A DNA stretch of 60,435 bases, from NCBI GenBank assembly GCA_021807105.1, contig JAKAPL010000016.1, positions 1-60,435 on the forward strand, given 5' to 3'. The notes under the pieces are model-generated. The model worked only from the letters and a program-made list of their open reading frames with translations. It ran no database searches and was not told the DNA's origin. Made by a program: the position numbers and the translations under genes. Shown piece by piece: positions 1 through 12,433 of this stretch (the first letter of the stretch is position 1; every line of letters starts with the position of its first letter). This DNA is from Myxococcales bacterium. Its GTDB lineage: Bacteria > Myxococcota > Myxococcia > Myxococcales > JAKAPL01.

Positions 1-252
1 AGACGAGCGGCCGTCTGGGCGAGACGAGCGGCCGTCTGGGCGAGACGAGCGGCCGTCTGGGCGAGACGAGCGGCCGTCTAGGCGAGACGAGCGGCCGTCT
101 GGGCGAGACGAGCGGCCGTCTGGGCGAGACGAGCGGCCGTCTAGGCGAGACGAGCGGCCGTCTGGGCGAGACGAGCGGCCGTCTAGGCGAGACCAGCGCT
201 CGTCTAGGCGAGACCAGCGCTCGACAGGCAGAGACCAGCGCTCGGCAGGGCG
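1..252. repeat. 21-bp tandem repeat array, about 12 units
   Basis: Unit 1-21 reads AGACGAGCGGCCGTCTGGGC plus G and repeats in perfect 21-bp register. The first nine units are nearly identical (G/A change giving CTGGGCG or CTAGGCG). Units 10-12 (190-252) are diverged, with AGACCAGCGCTCG cores. The arms AGACG/CGTCT make each unit a small hairpin. The array reaches the window edge, so its true length is unknown. Because 21 is divisible by 3, two plus-strand frames stay open as heptad repeats, but no gene is assigned. Positions 253-317 hold nothing recognisable. The array is downstream of the TPR-like gene. A second 21-bp array of different sequence is at 58890-59153. Confidence 0.95.
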
Positions 253-317
253 GCCTCTCCGGCCGGTGCTCCGAAGGGGCGGCAGCGATTGCCGGGCCGG
301 CGCCCCTCGACGCCACG

Positions 318-992
318 TCACCTCGAAAGCCAGTAATCCAGCAGGCCACCGACGCCGAGCGCCGCGCCGGCGGCGTAACAGACGATGGCCGCCGTGAAGA
401 GCCCCTGCGCGCGCGGGTTCTGCGCCGAGACGACCGCCGGCGGCTCGGCGAGCGCGTCGGGAGAGCCGACCTGCTGCGCGGCGAGGAGGTTCAGGACCCC
501 GCCCCCGATGAGGGCCGCCGCCCCGGCGCCGAGGAGAGACCAGGCGAGGAGGTGGCTCCTGCCGGGCGTCTCCCCGGGCGGCGCCGCCCCGGGAGCGCGG
601 GGCTCGCCGGACGGACCGGACGGGCCTGCCGCCTGCCGGCCGCCGCTCCCCGGCGCGGAGGTCACGTCGCCGAGCGTCAGCCGGGCGTCGATCGACGCGA
701 TCGCGGCGTCGACCTCGTCGCGGTCCGGCGCCCCGGGCGCCCGGCGCAGGACCTCGAGGTAGGCGCGGCGGGCGGAGAGGAGGTCGCCGAGCTGCTCGTC
801 GCAGCGGGCGATGTCGTAGGCGAGGTTCGCCGAGGGGCGGAGCCGGTCGGCCGCCCGGAAGTGTTCGAGCGCCTCGAAGTAGCGCTTCTCGGCGAAGTCG
901 CGCGCCCCGGCGGCGTACTCGCGCTGCGCGGCGAGGGGCGCGTCGGCGAGCTGGGCGGGCGCGGCGAGGAGGAGGAGCGTGGCGAAGAGCAC
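318..992 (-). CDS. TPR-like secreted or membrane protein
   Basis: 224 aa, GTG start at 992. The N-terminus (LFATLLLLAAPAQLADA) looks like a signal peptide. Residues about 22-105 form helical TPR-like repeats (REYAAGARDFAEKRYFEALE, then a second unit with NLAYDIARCDEQLG). A Gly/Pro/Ser-rich linker follows at about 110-145, then two hydrophobic segments at about 148-170 and 197-220. This layout of signal peptide, TPR, low-complexity linker and C-terminal membrane segments is common among uncharacterised myxobacterial envelope proteins. It lies downstream of lon on the same strand with a gap of about 130 bp. There is no clear Shine-Dalgarno. Exact function is unknown. Confidence 0.7.
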   Translation of the reverse strand: MLFATLLLLAAPAQLADAPLAAQREYAAGARDFAEKRYFEALEHFRAADRLRPSANLAYDIARCDEQLGDLLSARRAYLEVLRRAPGAPDRDEVDAAIASIDARLTLGDVTSAPGSGGRQAAGPSGPSGEPRAPGAAPPGETPGRSHLLAWSLLGAGAAALIGGGVLNLLAAQQVGSPDALAEPPAVVSAQNPRAQGLFTAAIVCYAAGAALGVGGLLDYWLSR

Positions 993-1124
993 CGGGCGAG
1001 TATCGCGCGGCAGAGAGGCGCGTCCAAGGGGGAGCCACCCCTCTTCTGGACCCCGAGCGGGCGCGAGCGCTACGGGAGCTCCGCGGCGGCCGAAAGAGCC
1101 CTGCGAGGGCCGCCGGCGGCTCCC

Positions 1125-3542
<2,418 letters not shown>

Positions 3543-3828
3543 GCGTACTCCTTGAGGTGAAAGCTCCCCGACGTTCGCCGTTTATAACAAGGCAACCGCG
3601 CCCGATACTACCGGGAAGCGATCGCGACGCGGGAGGAGCTATCCCCCGGGGAGGCAGGGAGGCGGGCGGGCAGGCGCGAGCCCGCCCGGGCGGCCGTATC
3701 GCCCCCGATCCGTCTGCTCCCAGGGCCAAGAGCGAAGCCGGGGAGCTCCACCCTTCCCGCCGGAAAGGGCCGCGCCTCACACGGGTGGGGCGGACTGGGG
3801 CTTCGCCTCGCCGCCCCCCCCGGGCTCA

Positions 3829-4004
3829 GCCCGTCTTATTCACGGTCCGGCTGCTGCGGCGTCCGATCCCGCGCCTGCGAAGGGCGTGCTCGCTCCTTCC
3901 TCCTGCGGCGTGCTTTACGCACGCCTCGTCGGTCGTCGCTGCGCTTGCCCTTCTCGGCTGCGGTCTCGAACGCCTCGCTACGCCGTACCGTGAATAAGAC
4001 GGGC
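3829..4004. mobile_element. Family A inverted-repeat element (MITE-like), copy 1
   Basis: A 176-bp element bounded by GCCCGTCTTATTCACGGT and its inverse complement (ACCGTGAATAAGACGGGC). It is flanked by a TCA duplication at 3826-3828 and 4005-4007. The right TCA is the complement of the clpX stop codon TGA, so the element abuts clpX exactly and leaves the stop intact. A near-identical copy is at 17098-17274 and another runs off the window end at 60310. No coding capacity was seen. The remaining clpX-lon spacer (3543-3828) holds the lon upstream region and nothing else recognised. Confidence 0.9.
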
Positions 4005-5288
<1,284 letters not shown>

Positions 5289-5369
5289 GCGCGCCTCGAT
5301 CGGCTTGCATCACCACCCCAATCTTAGCCCCGCGCCGCGCGTCCGTCACGGCCCCCACCTCCCCTTTCG

Positions 5370-5999
<630 letters not shown>

Positions 6000-6035
6000 G
6001 TTCGTCCTCTGGCCGGGTCGCGGGCCGAGGTGACC

Positions 6036-7322
6036 CTAGGGCTGGCCTTTGTCGATGTTAGCCTCGGCGGCGAGGAAGGCAAGGGTCTTCTCCTCGCGCA
6101 GCTTCGCGACGAGCGCGGCGCGCGCCGGCGCGCGCGCGAACCGGGCCTTCGCCTTGGCGAGCGGCACCTCCTCGTCGCGGGCGACCTTCTCGAGGTAGGC
6201 ATCGACCTCCGGTTCGCCCACGGTGATGCCCTCCCGGTCGGCGATCGCCGCGAGGATCATCTCCCCCTTGATCCGCTGCTCGGCCATCGCGCGCAGCTTC
6301 GCCTGGTCCACCCGCAGCTCTTTCGGATCGGCGCCTGCCTCGACGATCCGCTCGGCGATCCGGCGGAGCATGCCTTCGGCCGCCCGATCGATGAGCGCCG
6401 TCGGGGCCTCGAAGCGGTTCTTCTCGAGGAGTTGAGCGACGATCTGCTCCCGGCGGTCGTGCGCGGCCTCCGCCTCCGCCGCCTGGGCCAGCCGCTGGCC
6501 GATCCGCGCGCGGAGGGCGGAGAGCGTCGTGAGGCCGGGCTCATCCAGGTCCTTGACCATCTCGTCGTCGAGGGCGGGCACGTCGCGGCGGCGAAGCGCC
6601 TTGAGCGTCACCCGGCACGTCGCCTGGACGCCGCGGAGCTTCTCGACGGGGTGGTCGACCGGGAAAGCGACCGGGACATCGATCCTCTGTCCGATCTCGA
6701 CGCCTTTCAGCTCGACGAGGAAACCAGCGAGGATCGAGCCCGGCGCGACCTCGACCGCCGTGTCGCGGTTGCCCTCGGCCTTCGGGGCGCCCTCCGGCAG
6801 GCCGGAGAAGTCGTAGTCGATGATCGCGACGTCGCCTTCGAGCGCGACCTTCCGGTCCGGCACGGGATCGAGCGTGGCGAGCGACTCCCGGATCCGCGCG
6901 AGCTCGGCCTCCACCGCGTCGTCGCCGGCGGCGGCGCCCTTCGCGACGAGGGAGAGGCCGCGGTAGTCCTTCGGCTCGATCTTCGGCATGACCTCGATGA
7001 GCGCGCGGTAGCGGTAGGGCTGGCCCTGCACGAGGCGGTCCTGCTCGATCACGGGCGTGGCGACCGCGGCGATCGCCTTCTCGGCGAGCGCGCCGGCGAG
7101 CGACCCCTCGACGAGACGGGTCGAGACGTCGCGCTCGACCTGGTCCTTGTAGAGCTCCTCCAGGATGCGGCGCGGGGCCTTCCCCGGCCGGAAGCCGCGG
7201 ATCTTCACGGTGCGGCCGAGGGACCGATAGGCGTCGGCGAGCGCCTCGTCGACCCGGACGGGAGGCAGCTCGACGGTCAGCCGGCGGACGATGGGCGAAA
7301 GCTCTTCGAGTTGGACCTTCAC
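6036..7322 (-). CDS. tig: Trigger factor, ribosome-associated chaperone
   Basis: 428 aa from the GTG at 7322 (family about 430). It binds nascent chains at the ribosome exit. The ribosome-binding signature appears as FRPGKAPR near residue 45. The PPIase-like domain (about 155-230; GDVAIIDYDFSG) is followed by the helical C-terminal chaperone domain (about 240-425). An in-frame extension to 7370 would run into the tRNA-Leu gene and is rejected. GGAAGG at 7329-7334 sits 6 bp ahead of the GTG, and the protein then begins VKVQLEELSP as expected. Only 21 bp separate the tRNA-Leu 3' end from this start, so the tig message is probably co-transcribed with the tRNAs. Confidence 0.96.
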   Translation of the reverse strand: MKVQLEELSPIVRRLTVELPPVRVDEALADAYRSLGRTVKIRGFRPGKAPRRILEELYKDQVERDVSTRLVEGSLAGALAEKAIAAVATPVIEQDRLVQGQPYRYRALIEVMPKIEPKDYRGLSLVAKGAAAGDDAVEAELARIRESLATLDPVPDRKVALEGDVAIIDYDFSGLPEGAPKAEGNRDTAVEVAPGSILAGFLVELKGVEIGQRIDVPVAFPVDHPVEKLRGVQATCRVTLKALRRRDVPALDDEMVKDLDEPGLTTLSALRARIGQRLAQAAEAEAAHDRREQIVAQLLEKNRFEAPTALIDRAAEGMLRRIAERIVEAGADPKELRVDQAKLRAMAEQRIKGEMILAAIADREGITVGEPEVDAYLEKVARDEEVPLAKAKARFARAPARAALVAKLREEKTLAFLAAEANIDKGQP

Positions 7323-7343
7323 GTTCGACCTTCCGGCGAGGGT

Positions 7344-7425
7344 TGCGAGAGGGGGGACTCGAACCCCCATGGGATTACCCGCCAGATCCTAAGTCTGGTG
7401 CGTCTACCGGTTCCGCCACTCTCGC
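7344..7425 (-). tRNA. tRNA-Leu (anticodon UAG)
   Basis: On the minus strand the acceptor arm GCGAGAG pairs with CTCTCGC. The anticodon stem CCAGA/TCTGG encloses the loop CTTAGGA, giving anticodon TAG. The D arm (GGAACCGGTAGACG) and T arm with GGTTCGAGTCC are present. The variable region after TCTGG is moderately long, as in tRNA-Leu. The discriminator base is A and CCA is not encoded. It lies between tRNA-Lys and tig, all on the same strand. Confidence 0.95.
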
Positions 7426-7479
7426 ACGAGCGTATCGGAGCGATAAAGGCACCTTCGCGAGGCGTTCTCCGACAGCCCG

Positions 7480-7555
7480 TGGTGAGCGCCGAAGGAATCG
7501 AACCTTCAACCAACGGATTAAGAGTCCGTTGCTCTGCCAATTGAGCTAGGCGCCC
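7480..7555 (-). tRNA. tRNA-Lys (anticodon CUU)
   Basis: Acceptor GGGCGCC pairs with GGCGCTC (one G-U). The D arm TAGCTCAATTGGCAGAGCA is typical. The anticodon stem ACGGA/TCCGT encloses CTCTTAA, giving anticodon CTT. The T arm includes GGTTCGATTCC. The 3' CCA is encoded (7482-7480), unlike the neighbouring tRNA-Leu. Confidence 0.95.
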
Positions 7556-7669
7556 TTCCGAAGCGCCGGAGCATCTACCGAAAACGGCCGGGCGCGTCAA
7601 CGGGGGCGCGCGAGAGGGGCAGGGCCCGCTCCCGAACTCGGCAGGCCGGCGCCCCGCCTTCGCGGCTGA

Positions 7670-8044
7670 GCCCGCCGCACCCAACGGTCCGGCGACCGCG
7701 GCGTCCAAAGCTGCGGCTGCGAAGGGGGCTGGCCGCGCCTCCAACGACACGAGGGCTCGCCCCCCGCCGACTGCGGGGGCTTGCCTCCCTTACGACGACC
7801 TGGGGGGAGGTGCTCCGGTGCGCCTCGGCGGTCGTCGCCCGCGCTCGCCCTCCCCGGCTGCGGTCTCGAACGCCCCGCCGCTCCAGGGCCCCGGCAAAGT
7901 CGTGCAGCGAGCGAAACTTTGATGAGGAAACCAGGAAGGCAGGAGGAAAACCTCCTGGTTTCATGGATTCCTCATAGCCAGGTTCGCGCGCCGCGACTTT
8001 GCCGGGGCCCTGCCCCCCACTCCGTCCCGTGAATCAGGAGGGGC
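7670..8044. mobile_element. Diverged Family A element with a nested palindromic insertion
   Basis: The left part, GCCCGCCGCACCCAACGGTC, aligns with the Family A end. The core matches CGGTCCGG...GCGGCGTCC...CTGCGAAG and CGGCTGCGGTCTCGAACGCC. The right end, CCGTGAATCAGGAGGGGC, aligns with the other inverted repeat. A TGA precedes the left end (7667-7669) and TCG follows the right end. It is longer than the 176-bp copies because of extra internal sequence and a second element at 7884-8012. It fills the tRNA-Lys/DUF2723 intergenic region, and no gene was seen there. Confidence 0.6.
7884..8012. mobile_element. 129-bp palindromic element (third inverted-repeat type)
   Basis: Perfect 19-bp terminal inverted repeats: CAGGGCCCCGGCAAAGTCG at 7884-7902 and its complement at 7994-8012. 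Inner inverted repeats (ATGAGGAA/TTCCTCAT, GAAACCAGG/CCTGGTTTC and AGGAGG/CCTCCT) make the whole segment foldable into one long hairpin. Its centre is notably AT-richer than the surroundings. It interrupts the diverged Family A element between its CGGTCTCGAACGCC core and its right end. No ORF and no clear target duplication were seen. Confidence 0.75.
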
Positions 8045-8058
8045 TCGGAGCGGCTACA

Positions 8059-10203
8059 ATGCGCGGCAGTCCCCCGAGAATGCTCTCGCCGCTCACAGAT
8101 CCAGGGCTGCTCCTAGGGGGGCGGGGGGGGGTGGGGGGAACCGGGCTCCCCCGCGCCAGCCTGTCGTCCCGGGCGCCGCCGCCCCTGCTCGCGCTCGCGG
8201 TCTTCGCCGGAGCCTTCGCGGTCTACGCGGCGACGGCCTTCCCCGGCCTGCCCGGGGGCGACGCGGGCGAGCTCATCGCCGCGGCGGCCTCGGGAGGCGT
8301 CGCGCATCCTCCGGGATTCCCGCTCTGGCTCCTGCTCGGCCGCCTGGCGGCGCGGCTGCCCTGGGGCGCTCTCGCGTGGCGTGAGAACCTCCTCTCGGCC
8401 GGCTGCGGGGCGGGCGCGACCACGCTCCTCTTCCTCGCCGCCGCCCGGCTGACCGCCTCGCCGGGCGCCGCGCTCGTCGCCGCCTCGCTCTTCGCGTCCT
8501 CGCCGGTCGTCTGGCGCTACGCGCAGGGCGCGGAGGTCTTCGCGCTCGACAACCTGCTCGTCGCGGCCGTGCTCTACTGCGCCGTCCGGCTGGAGGAGGC
8601 GGCGAGGCACGCCCGGATCGCCCCCGCGGGCGAGGCGGAGGACGGACCGGCGAGCCCAAGGGCACGGCGGGGCCCCGGCGAAGCCGCGACGAGGGCGCCG
8701 CTGGCCTGCCGGCGCCGCTTCGCGCTCCTCTGCGCCCTCTTCTTCGGCCTCGCGCTCGCCGATCACCCCGAGAGCCTCCTCTCCGCGCTGCCCCTCGCCG
8801 TCTTCGCCGCCGCCCGCGATCCGTCGCTCGTGCGCGGGCGGCGTCTCTTCGCGCTCGCCGGGGCCTTCGCGGCCGGTCTCTCCCCCTACCTCTACTTGCC
8901 GATCGCCGGCGCGCACCCCGCCGTCGTGACGTGGGGGGCGACCGACACCTGGTCGGGCTTCTGGATCCACGTCCTGCGGCGGGAGTACGGAACCTTCCGG
9001 CTCTCGACCGACGCTGGCGGGCCGGGCGCCGGCTCCCTCCTCCTCGCCTGGGCGCTCTCGATGGGCAAGAACCTCGGCGCCGTCGGAGTCGCCGCCGCTC
9101 CGGCAGGCGTGCTCGTCCTCTGGCGGAGCGACCGGGGATTCGCGATCGCGCTCCTTGGGGCGATGCTCCTGCCCGTCGCCGTCTTCGCGGCCCTCGGAAA
9201 CCTCCCGCTGGCCGACGCGCTCAAGGTCGCGACCTACGCCCGCTTCTGGCAGCAGCCGCTCCTCGTGGCCTGCCTCTTCGCGGCCCCGGCGATCGCCCTG
9301 CTCGCGGCCCGGATGCCGTCGCGCCGGCTCGCCGCGGCCCTCATGGTCCTCCTCGGGCTCCCCGCTCCCGCGCTCCGCTACCCGGAGATGGACCGCGGCC
9401 ACGATCGGATCGTGGAGGGCTATGGGCGCGACATCCTGCGGATCGCGCCGCCGGGCGCGCTGCTCATCGCCCGCGGCGATCTCATCGTCAACTCCGTGCG
9501 CTACCTCCAGGTCGCCGAACAGCTCCGCCCGGACGTGCGCGTGGTCCCCGACGGCTTCCTCGCCCTTCCCTGGGGGCGGCGCCGCGTCACGGAGATCCTC
9601 CCCGATGTGATCGTCCCCCCGAATGTCGCGCGGCCGGGAGGGCCTGGCCGCGTCGATCCCGCGGCGCTCGTCGCGGCGAACTTCGATCGCTATCCGGTGA
9701 TGCTCTGCGGCGGCGTCGAGGAGGGGAATCCGGCGCTCCTCGCCCGCTTCTCGCTCTGGCCGTGGGGGTTGTGCGACCTCGTCCGGCCCCGGAGCGACAC
9801 GCCGGACGTGCCGGCGTGGGTGGCCGGGAGTCTCGCGGCGCTGCCGGCAATCCCCGCGGGGCCGCTCCGCCCCGGGACCTGGGATGAGGTCGTCCGGGAC
9901 GACGCCTTCGCGGCCCGGCAGATGAGGGCCATCAAGCTCATGGACCTCGCGGGCCACGACCCCGACAAGCGCGCGTGGCTCCTTTCGGCCGCCGCCATCC
10001 TCGACGGGATCGTCCGGCAGGACCCCCATCCAGCGCCGCAGTTCTTCCGGAGCCTCGCGGTCGCCCTCGGGCGGCTCGGGACGGAGACGCCGCGCCAGAA
10101 GGCGCGCACGGCCGCGGCGTGGCGCCGCTACCTCGCCGTCGCGCCGGACACCGACCCGCAGCTCCCCGCCATTCGCCGGGAGCTCGCCCGCCTTCAAGAG
10201 TGA
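8059..10203 (+). CDS. DUF2723 integral membrane protein, glycosyltransferase-like
   Basis: 714 aa from the ATG at 8059 (GGAG at 8047-8050). The DUF2723 signature is clear near the N-terminus: GGDAGELIAAAASGGVAHPP followed by GFPLWLLLGRL. Around ten hydrophobic segments fill about the first 450 residues. A soluble C-terminal part (about 450-714) contains ALLIARGDLIVNSVRYLQ and helical repeats. The family (TMEM260-like) is linked to lipid-dependent protein mannosylation, but the substrate here is unknown. A G-rich run at 8116-8139 with a stretch of nine G lies between the start and the first membrane segment. It could be slippage-prone or a sequencing risk. The FHA gene follows after 24 bp. Confidence 0.85.
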   Translation: MRGSPPRMLSPLTDPGLLLGGRGGVGGTGLPRASLSSRAPPPLLALAVFAGAFAVYAATAFPGLPGGDAGELIAAAASGGVAHPPGFPLWLLLGRLAARLPWGALAWRENLLSAGCGAGATTLLFLAAARLTASPGAALVAASLFASSPVVWRYAQGAEVFALDNLLVAAVLYCAVRLEEAARHARIAPAGEAEDGPASPRARRGPGEAATRAPLACRRRFALLCALFFGLALADHPESLLSALPLAVFAAARDPSLVRGRRLFALAGAFAAGLSPYLYLPIAGAHPAVVTWGATDTWSGFWIHVLRREYGTFRLSTDAGGPGAGSLLLAWALSMGKNLGAVGVAAAPAGVLVLWRSDRGFAIALLGAMLLPVAVFAALGNLPLADALKVATYARFWQQPLLVACLFAAPAIALLAARMPSRRLAAALMVLLGLPAPALRYPEMDRGHDRIVEGYGRDILRIAPPGALLIARGDLIVNSVRYLQVAEQLRPDVRVVPDGFLALPWGRRRVTEILPDVIVPPNVARPGGPGRVDPAALVAANFDRYPVMLCGGVEEGNPALLARFSLWPWGLCDLVRPRSDTPDVPAWVAGSLAALPAIPAGPLRPGTWDEVVRDDAFAARQMRAIKLMDLAGHDPDKRAWLLSAAAILDGIVRQDPHPAPQFFRSLAVALGRLGTETPRQKARTAAAWRRYLAVAPDTDPQLPAIRRELARLQE

Positions 10204-10227
10204 CCGCCGCCGTGGTATTCTACGGGG

Positions 10228-10806
10228 GTGACGTTCGAGGACCTGGTGCGGCGGTGGCGCACCCGGGGGTTCACCGGGTTCACGGAGGAGTACGGAGGGC
10301 CCCTGCTCATCCCGCTCGCTCCCTGGGATCGGCCGTCGGCGGGCCAGCACACGATCAGCGTCGGCAGGCAGGGGCTCGGGGCCGTGGGGCCGCGGCTCGA
10401 AGACGACGAGGATCCCACGGCCTCCGGCGTCTCGATGCTCGAGCTGGTCCACTCCGCGCTCGGCGGGCGGATGCCGGCGCCGGGGGCGCAGGTCCTCGTG
10501 GCGATCGCGACCCGTCGCGGCGGCGCCGGCGTGTCGATCGGCCGGTCCGCGCAGAACGACGTGGTGATCGACCAGGAGTCGGTCTCCCGCTTCCACGCGA
10601 CGCTGCGAGGGGGCGGGATCTCATGGTCGATCGAGGACGCGAGGAGCCGCAACGGCACGCTGCGCAACGGGGTCCCGGTGGGGACCGGCCGGGGAACCCC
10701 GCTGCGGGTGGGCGACGTGCTGACGTTCGGCGAAGCCGCCTGCCTTTACTGCCCCGTCGACCCGGTGGCGATCGACAGCGTGCTCGCGGCGTTCCGAGCG
10801 GCGTGA
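10228..10806 (+). CDS. FHA-domain protein
   Basis: 192 aa, GTG start. Residues about 100-178 carry a complete FHA fold: GVSIGRSAQNDVVI (101-114), SVSRFHA (118-124) and RNGTLRNG (141-148). These hold the conserved Gly-Arg, Ser, His and Asn residues used to bind phosphothreonine. The N-terminal 90 residues are not recognised. No membrane segment or signal peptide was seen, so it is probably cytosolic. It would read phosphorylation by Hanks-type kinases. The only one in the window is at 50278-51516, and no direct link is shown. It lies 24 bp after the DUF2723 gene and 45 bp before the protease, all on the plus strand. Confidence 0.85.
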   Translation: MTFEDLVRRWRTRGFTGFTEEYGGPLLIPLAPWDRPSAGQHTISVGRQGLGAVGPRLEDDEDPTASGVSMLELVHSALGGRMPAPGAQVLVAIATRRGGAGVSIGRSAQNDVVIDQESVSRFHATLRGGGISWSIEDARSRNGTLRNGVPVGTGRGTPLRVGDVLTFGEAACLYCPVDPVAIDSVLAAFRAA

Positions 10807-10851
10807 GGCCCGGGAAGGCTCCGGCGGCCGGCGGGGTTAGAATGGGCTGGA

Positions 10852-12357
10852 ATGCTCGCCGTCCTCGCCCTCCTCGCGGTCGCCGCGGCCGGCAAGCCGC
10901 CCGTGGCCGTCCGGCCTTCCCAGGCCCCCGCGCGCGCGGCCCCACCCCTGGCGTCGGCGCCCGCGGCCCCGGCCGAGACCGCGCCGCCGGAGGGGAGGCT
11001 CTGCCGGTCCCGCTACGCGGATGGTCTCGCCGTCGAGAGCGCGTCGGCGGAGTCCTACGAGAGGCTCCCGGACCACAACTACGTCTACTGCATCCGGGAC
11101 GACGCGACCTACGAGCATGTTTACTACGGCGCGGACGGCAAGCTGCGGCGGACGTACCTGCACAGCCAGATCCACGGCACGGGCTTCGCGTTGCGGGTGG
11201 ACAAGAACGGCGACACGCTCCTCGTCACCAACCGCCACGTCGCCGACCAGCCCGAGGTGACCGACGACGCCCACACCGTGGACGGCGTCCCGGCGGGCAG
11301 CCGCAAGGTCCGGGAGGTGGTGAGGCTCGTCCGGAACCAGGAGGACGACTACGAGCCCGGCCAGACCCTCGCCTCCCGCGTGCTCGCCGACCCGGCGATG
11401 GACCTCGCCGTGATCAAGGTGCACAAGAAGCTCGAGGTGATGCCCTGGCGCGTCGGCGACTCCTCCGCGCTCAAGACCGGCAACGCGGTGCTCGTGCGCG
11501 GCTATCCCCTGGGCGCGTTCTCGGCGTCGAACAACGGAAAGGTGATCAGCACCGGCCAGTGGGACAGCGACCGGGGATGGGCGCACGAGGATTTTGTGAC
11601 GGACGCCCTCCTGAACCAGGGCAACAGCGGCAGCCCGGTCTTCGCCATCTCCTGTCAGACCGGCGAGCTGGAGCTGGTGGGCATCTACCATGCCGCCTAC
11701 GCCGACGCCGCCGCGCTCAACGTCGTGATCGCGATCGACCAGGTGAAGAACGAGATCGCCTCGCTTCGGGTCCCGCGCCGCGACTCCTTGCGCAACGTGG
11801 AGGTCACGCCCGCCGATCGCGAGCGGGTCATCAACCTCCTCTTCGCCGAGCGGTCCCACCGGCTGCTCTTCCCTTACGCGGACCGGACGGCGCGGGTCGA
11901 GCTGACCGATCCCGGGCGCCTGCGCTTCTCGATCCTGGGTGACGATTTCCCGCTCTCGGAGGCGAGCGCCGTCGTGCTCTGGGACGACCGGGGAGAGAGC
12001 GGCTTCGGGACGCTCGACGCGGTCGGCTTCCGCGTGGAGGGACAGGGCGACACCGTGCCCGTGGCGGCGCTCGACGCCGCCACGCGCGACCACTTCGATC
12101 GGCTCTACGCGGACCTCTGGCGCCAGCTCATGGGGGTCCTCGACTACCGCGCCGTGGCCCTGCGCGCCGGGCTCGATCCCGTCGCCCACGACCGGGCGGC
12201 CACGGAGCGCGCGGCGCTGCGCGCGCGGGCCGGTGACCAGCACGACCTCTGGAGCCAGGTGAGCTTCGATCTCGACCAGCTCGTCGGCGCGGCCGAGAGT
12301 GGACATCTGCCCGTGGCCGCGGCCAAGCCGGGCCTCCCGCTCCCGGCGCGGCGTTGA
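10852..12357 (+). CDS. Secreted trypsin-like serine protease
   Basis: 501 aa with a short hydrophobic leader (LAVLALLAVAAAG) and an Ala/Pro-rich stretch to about residue 45. The chymotrypsin-fold triad is visible: His129 in NRHVAD, Asp184 in AMDLAVIKV and Ser259 in GNSGSPV. Gly-rich segments typical of HtrA/DegP-like catalytic domains precede them (HGTGFAL). No PDZ domain is evident. Residues about 300-480 form an unassigned C-terminal region. Export is likely. The substrate is unknown. It is on the same strand as the upstream FHA gene, 45 bp away. Confidence 0.85.
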   Translation: MLAVLALLAVAAAGKPPVAVRPSQAPARAAPPLASAPAAPAETAPPEGRLCRSRYADGLAVESASAESYERLPDHNYVYCIRDDATYEHVYYGADGKLRRTYLHSQIHGTGFALRVDKNGDTLLVTNRHVADQPEVTDDAHTVDGVPAGSRKVREVVRLVRNQEDDYEPGQTLASRVLADPAMDLAVIKVHKKLEVMPWRVGDSSALKTGNAVLVRGYPLGAFSASNNGKVISTGQWDSDRGWAHEDFVTDALLNQGNSGSPVFAISCQTGELELVGIYHAAYADAAALNVVIAIDQVKNEIASLRVPRRDSLRNVEVTPADRERVINLLFAERSHRLLFPYADRTARVELTDPGRLRFSILGDDFPLSEASAVVLWDDRGESGFGTLDAVGFRVEGQGDTVPVAALDAATRDHFDRLYADLWRQLMGVLDYRAVALRAGLDPVAHDRAATERAALRARAGDQHDLWSQVSFDLDQLVGAAESGHLPVAAAKPGLPLPARR

Positions 12358-12433
12358 AGCCGTCGGCTGGGCGGCTTGCAGCCGCGCGGCAGGCGTGCCA
12401 GGATCCGTCCCGCCGCCAACGCGGGAGGACCGT

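Noticed and set aside
1..317. Coding sequence running in from the left through the 21-bp array
   Set aside because: Frames are open but only because of the repeat and GC content. No evidence of a start or domain in view.
7323..7370. N-terminal extension of trigger factor to an upstream ATG
   Set aside because: Would lie in the tRNA-Leu gene. The GTG at 7322 has GGAAGG at the right distance.
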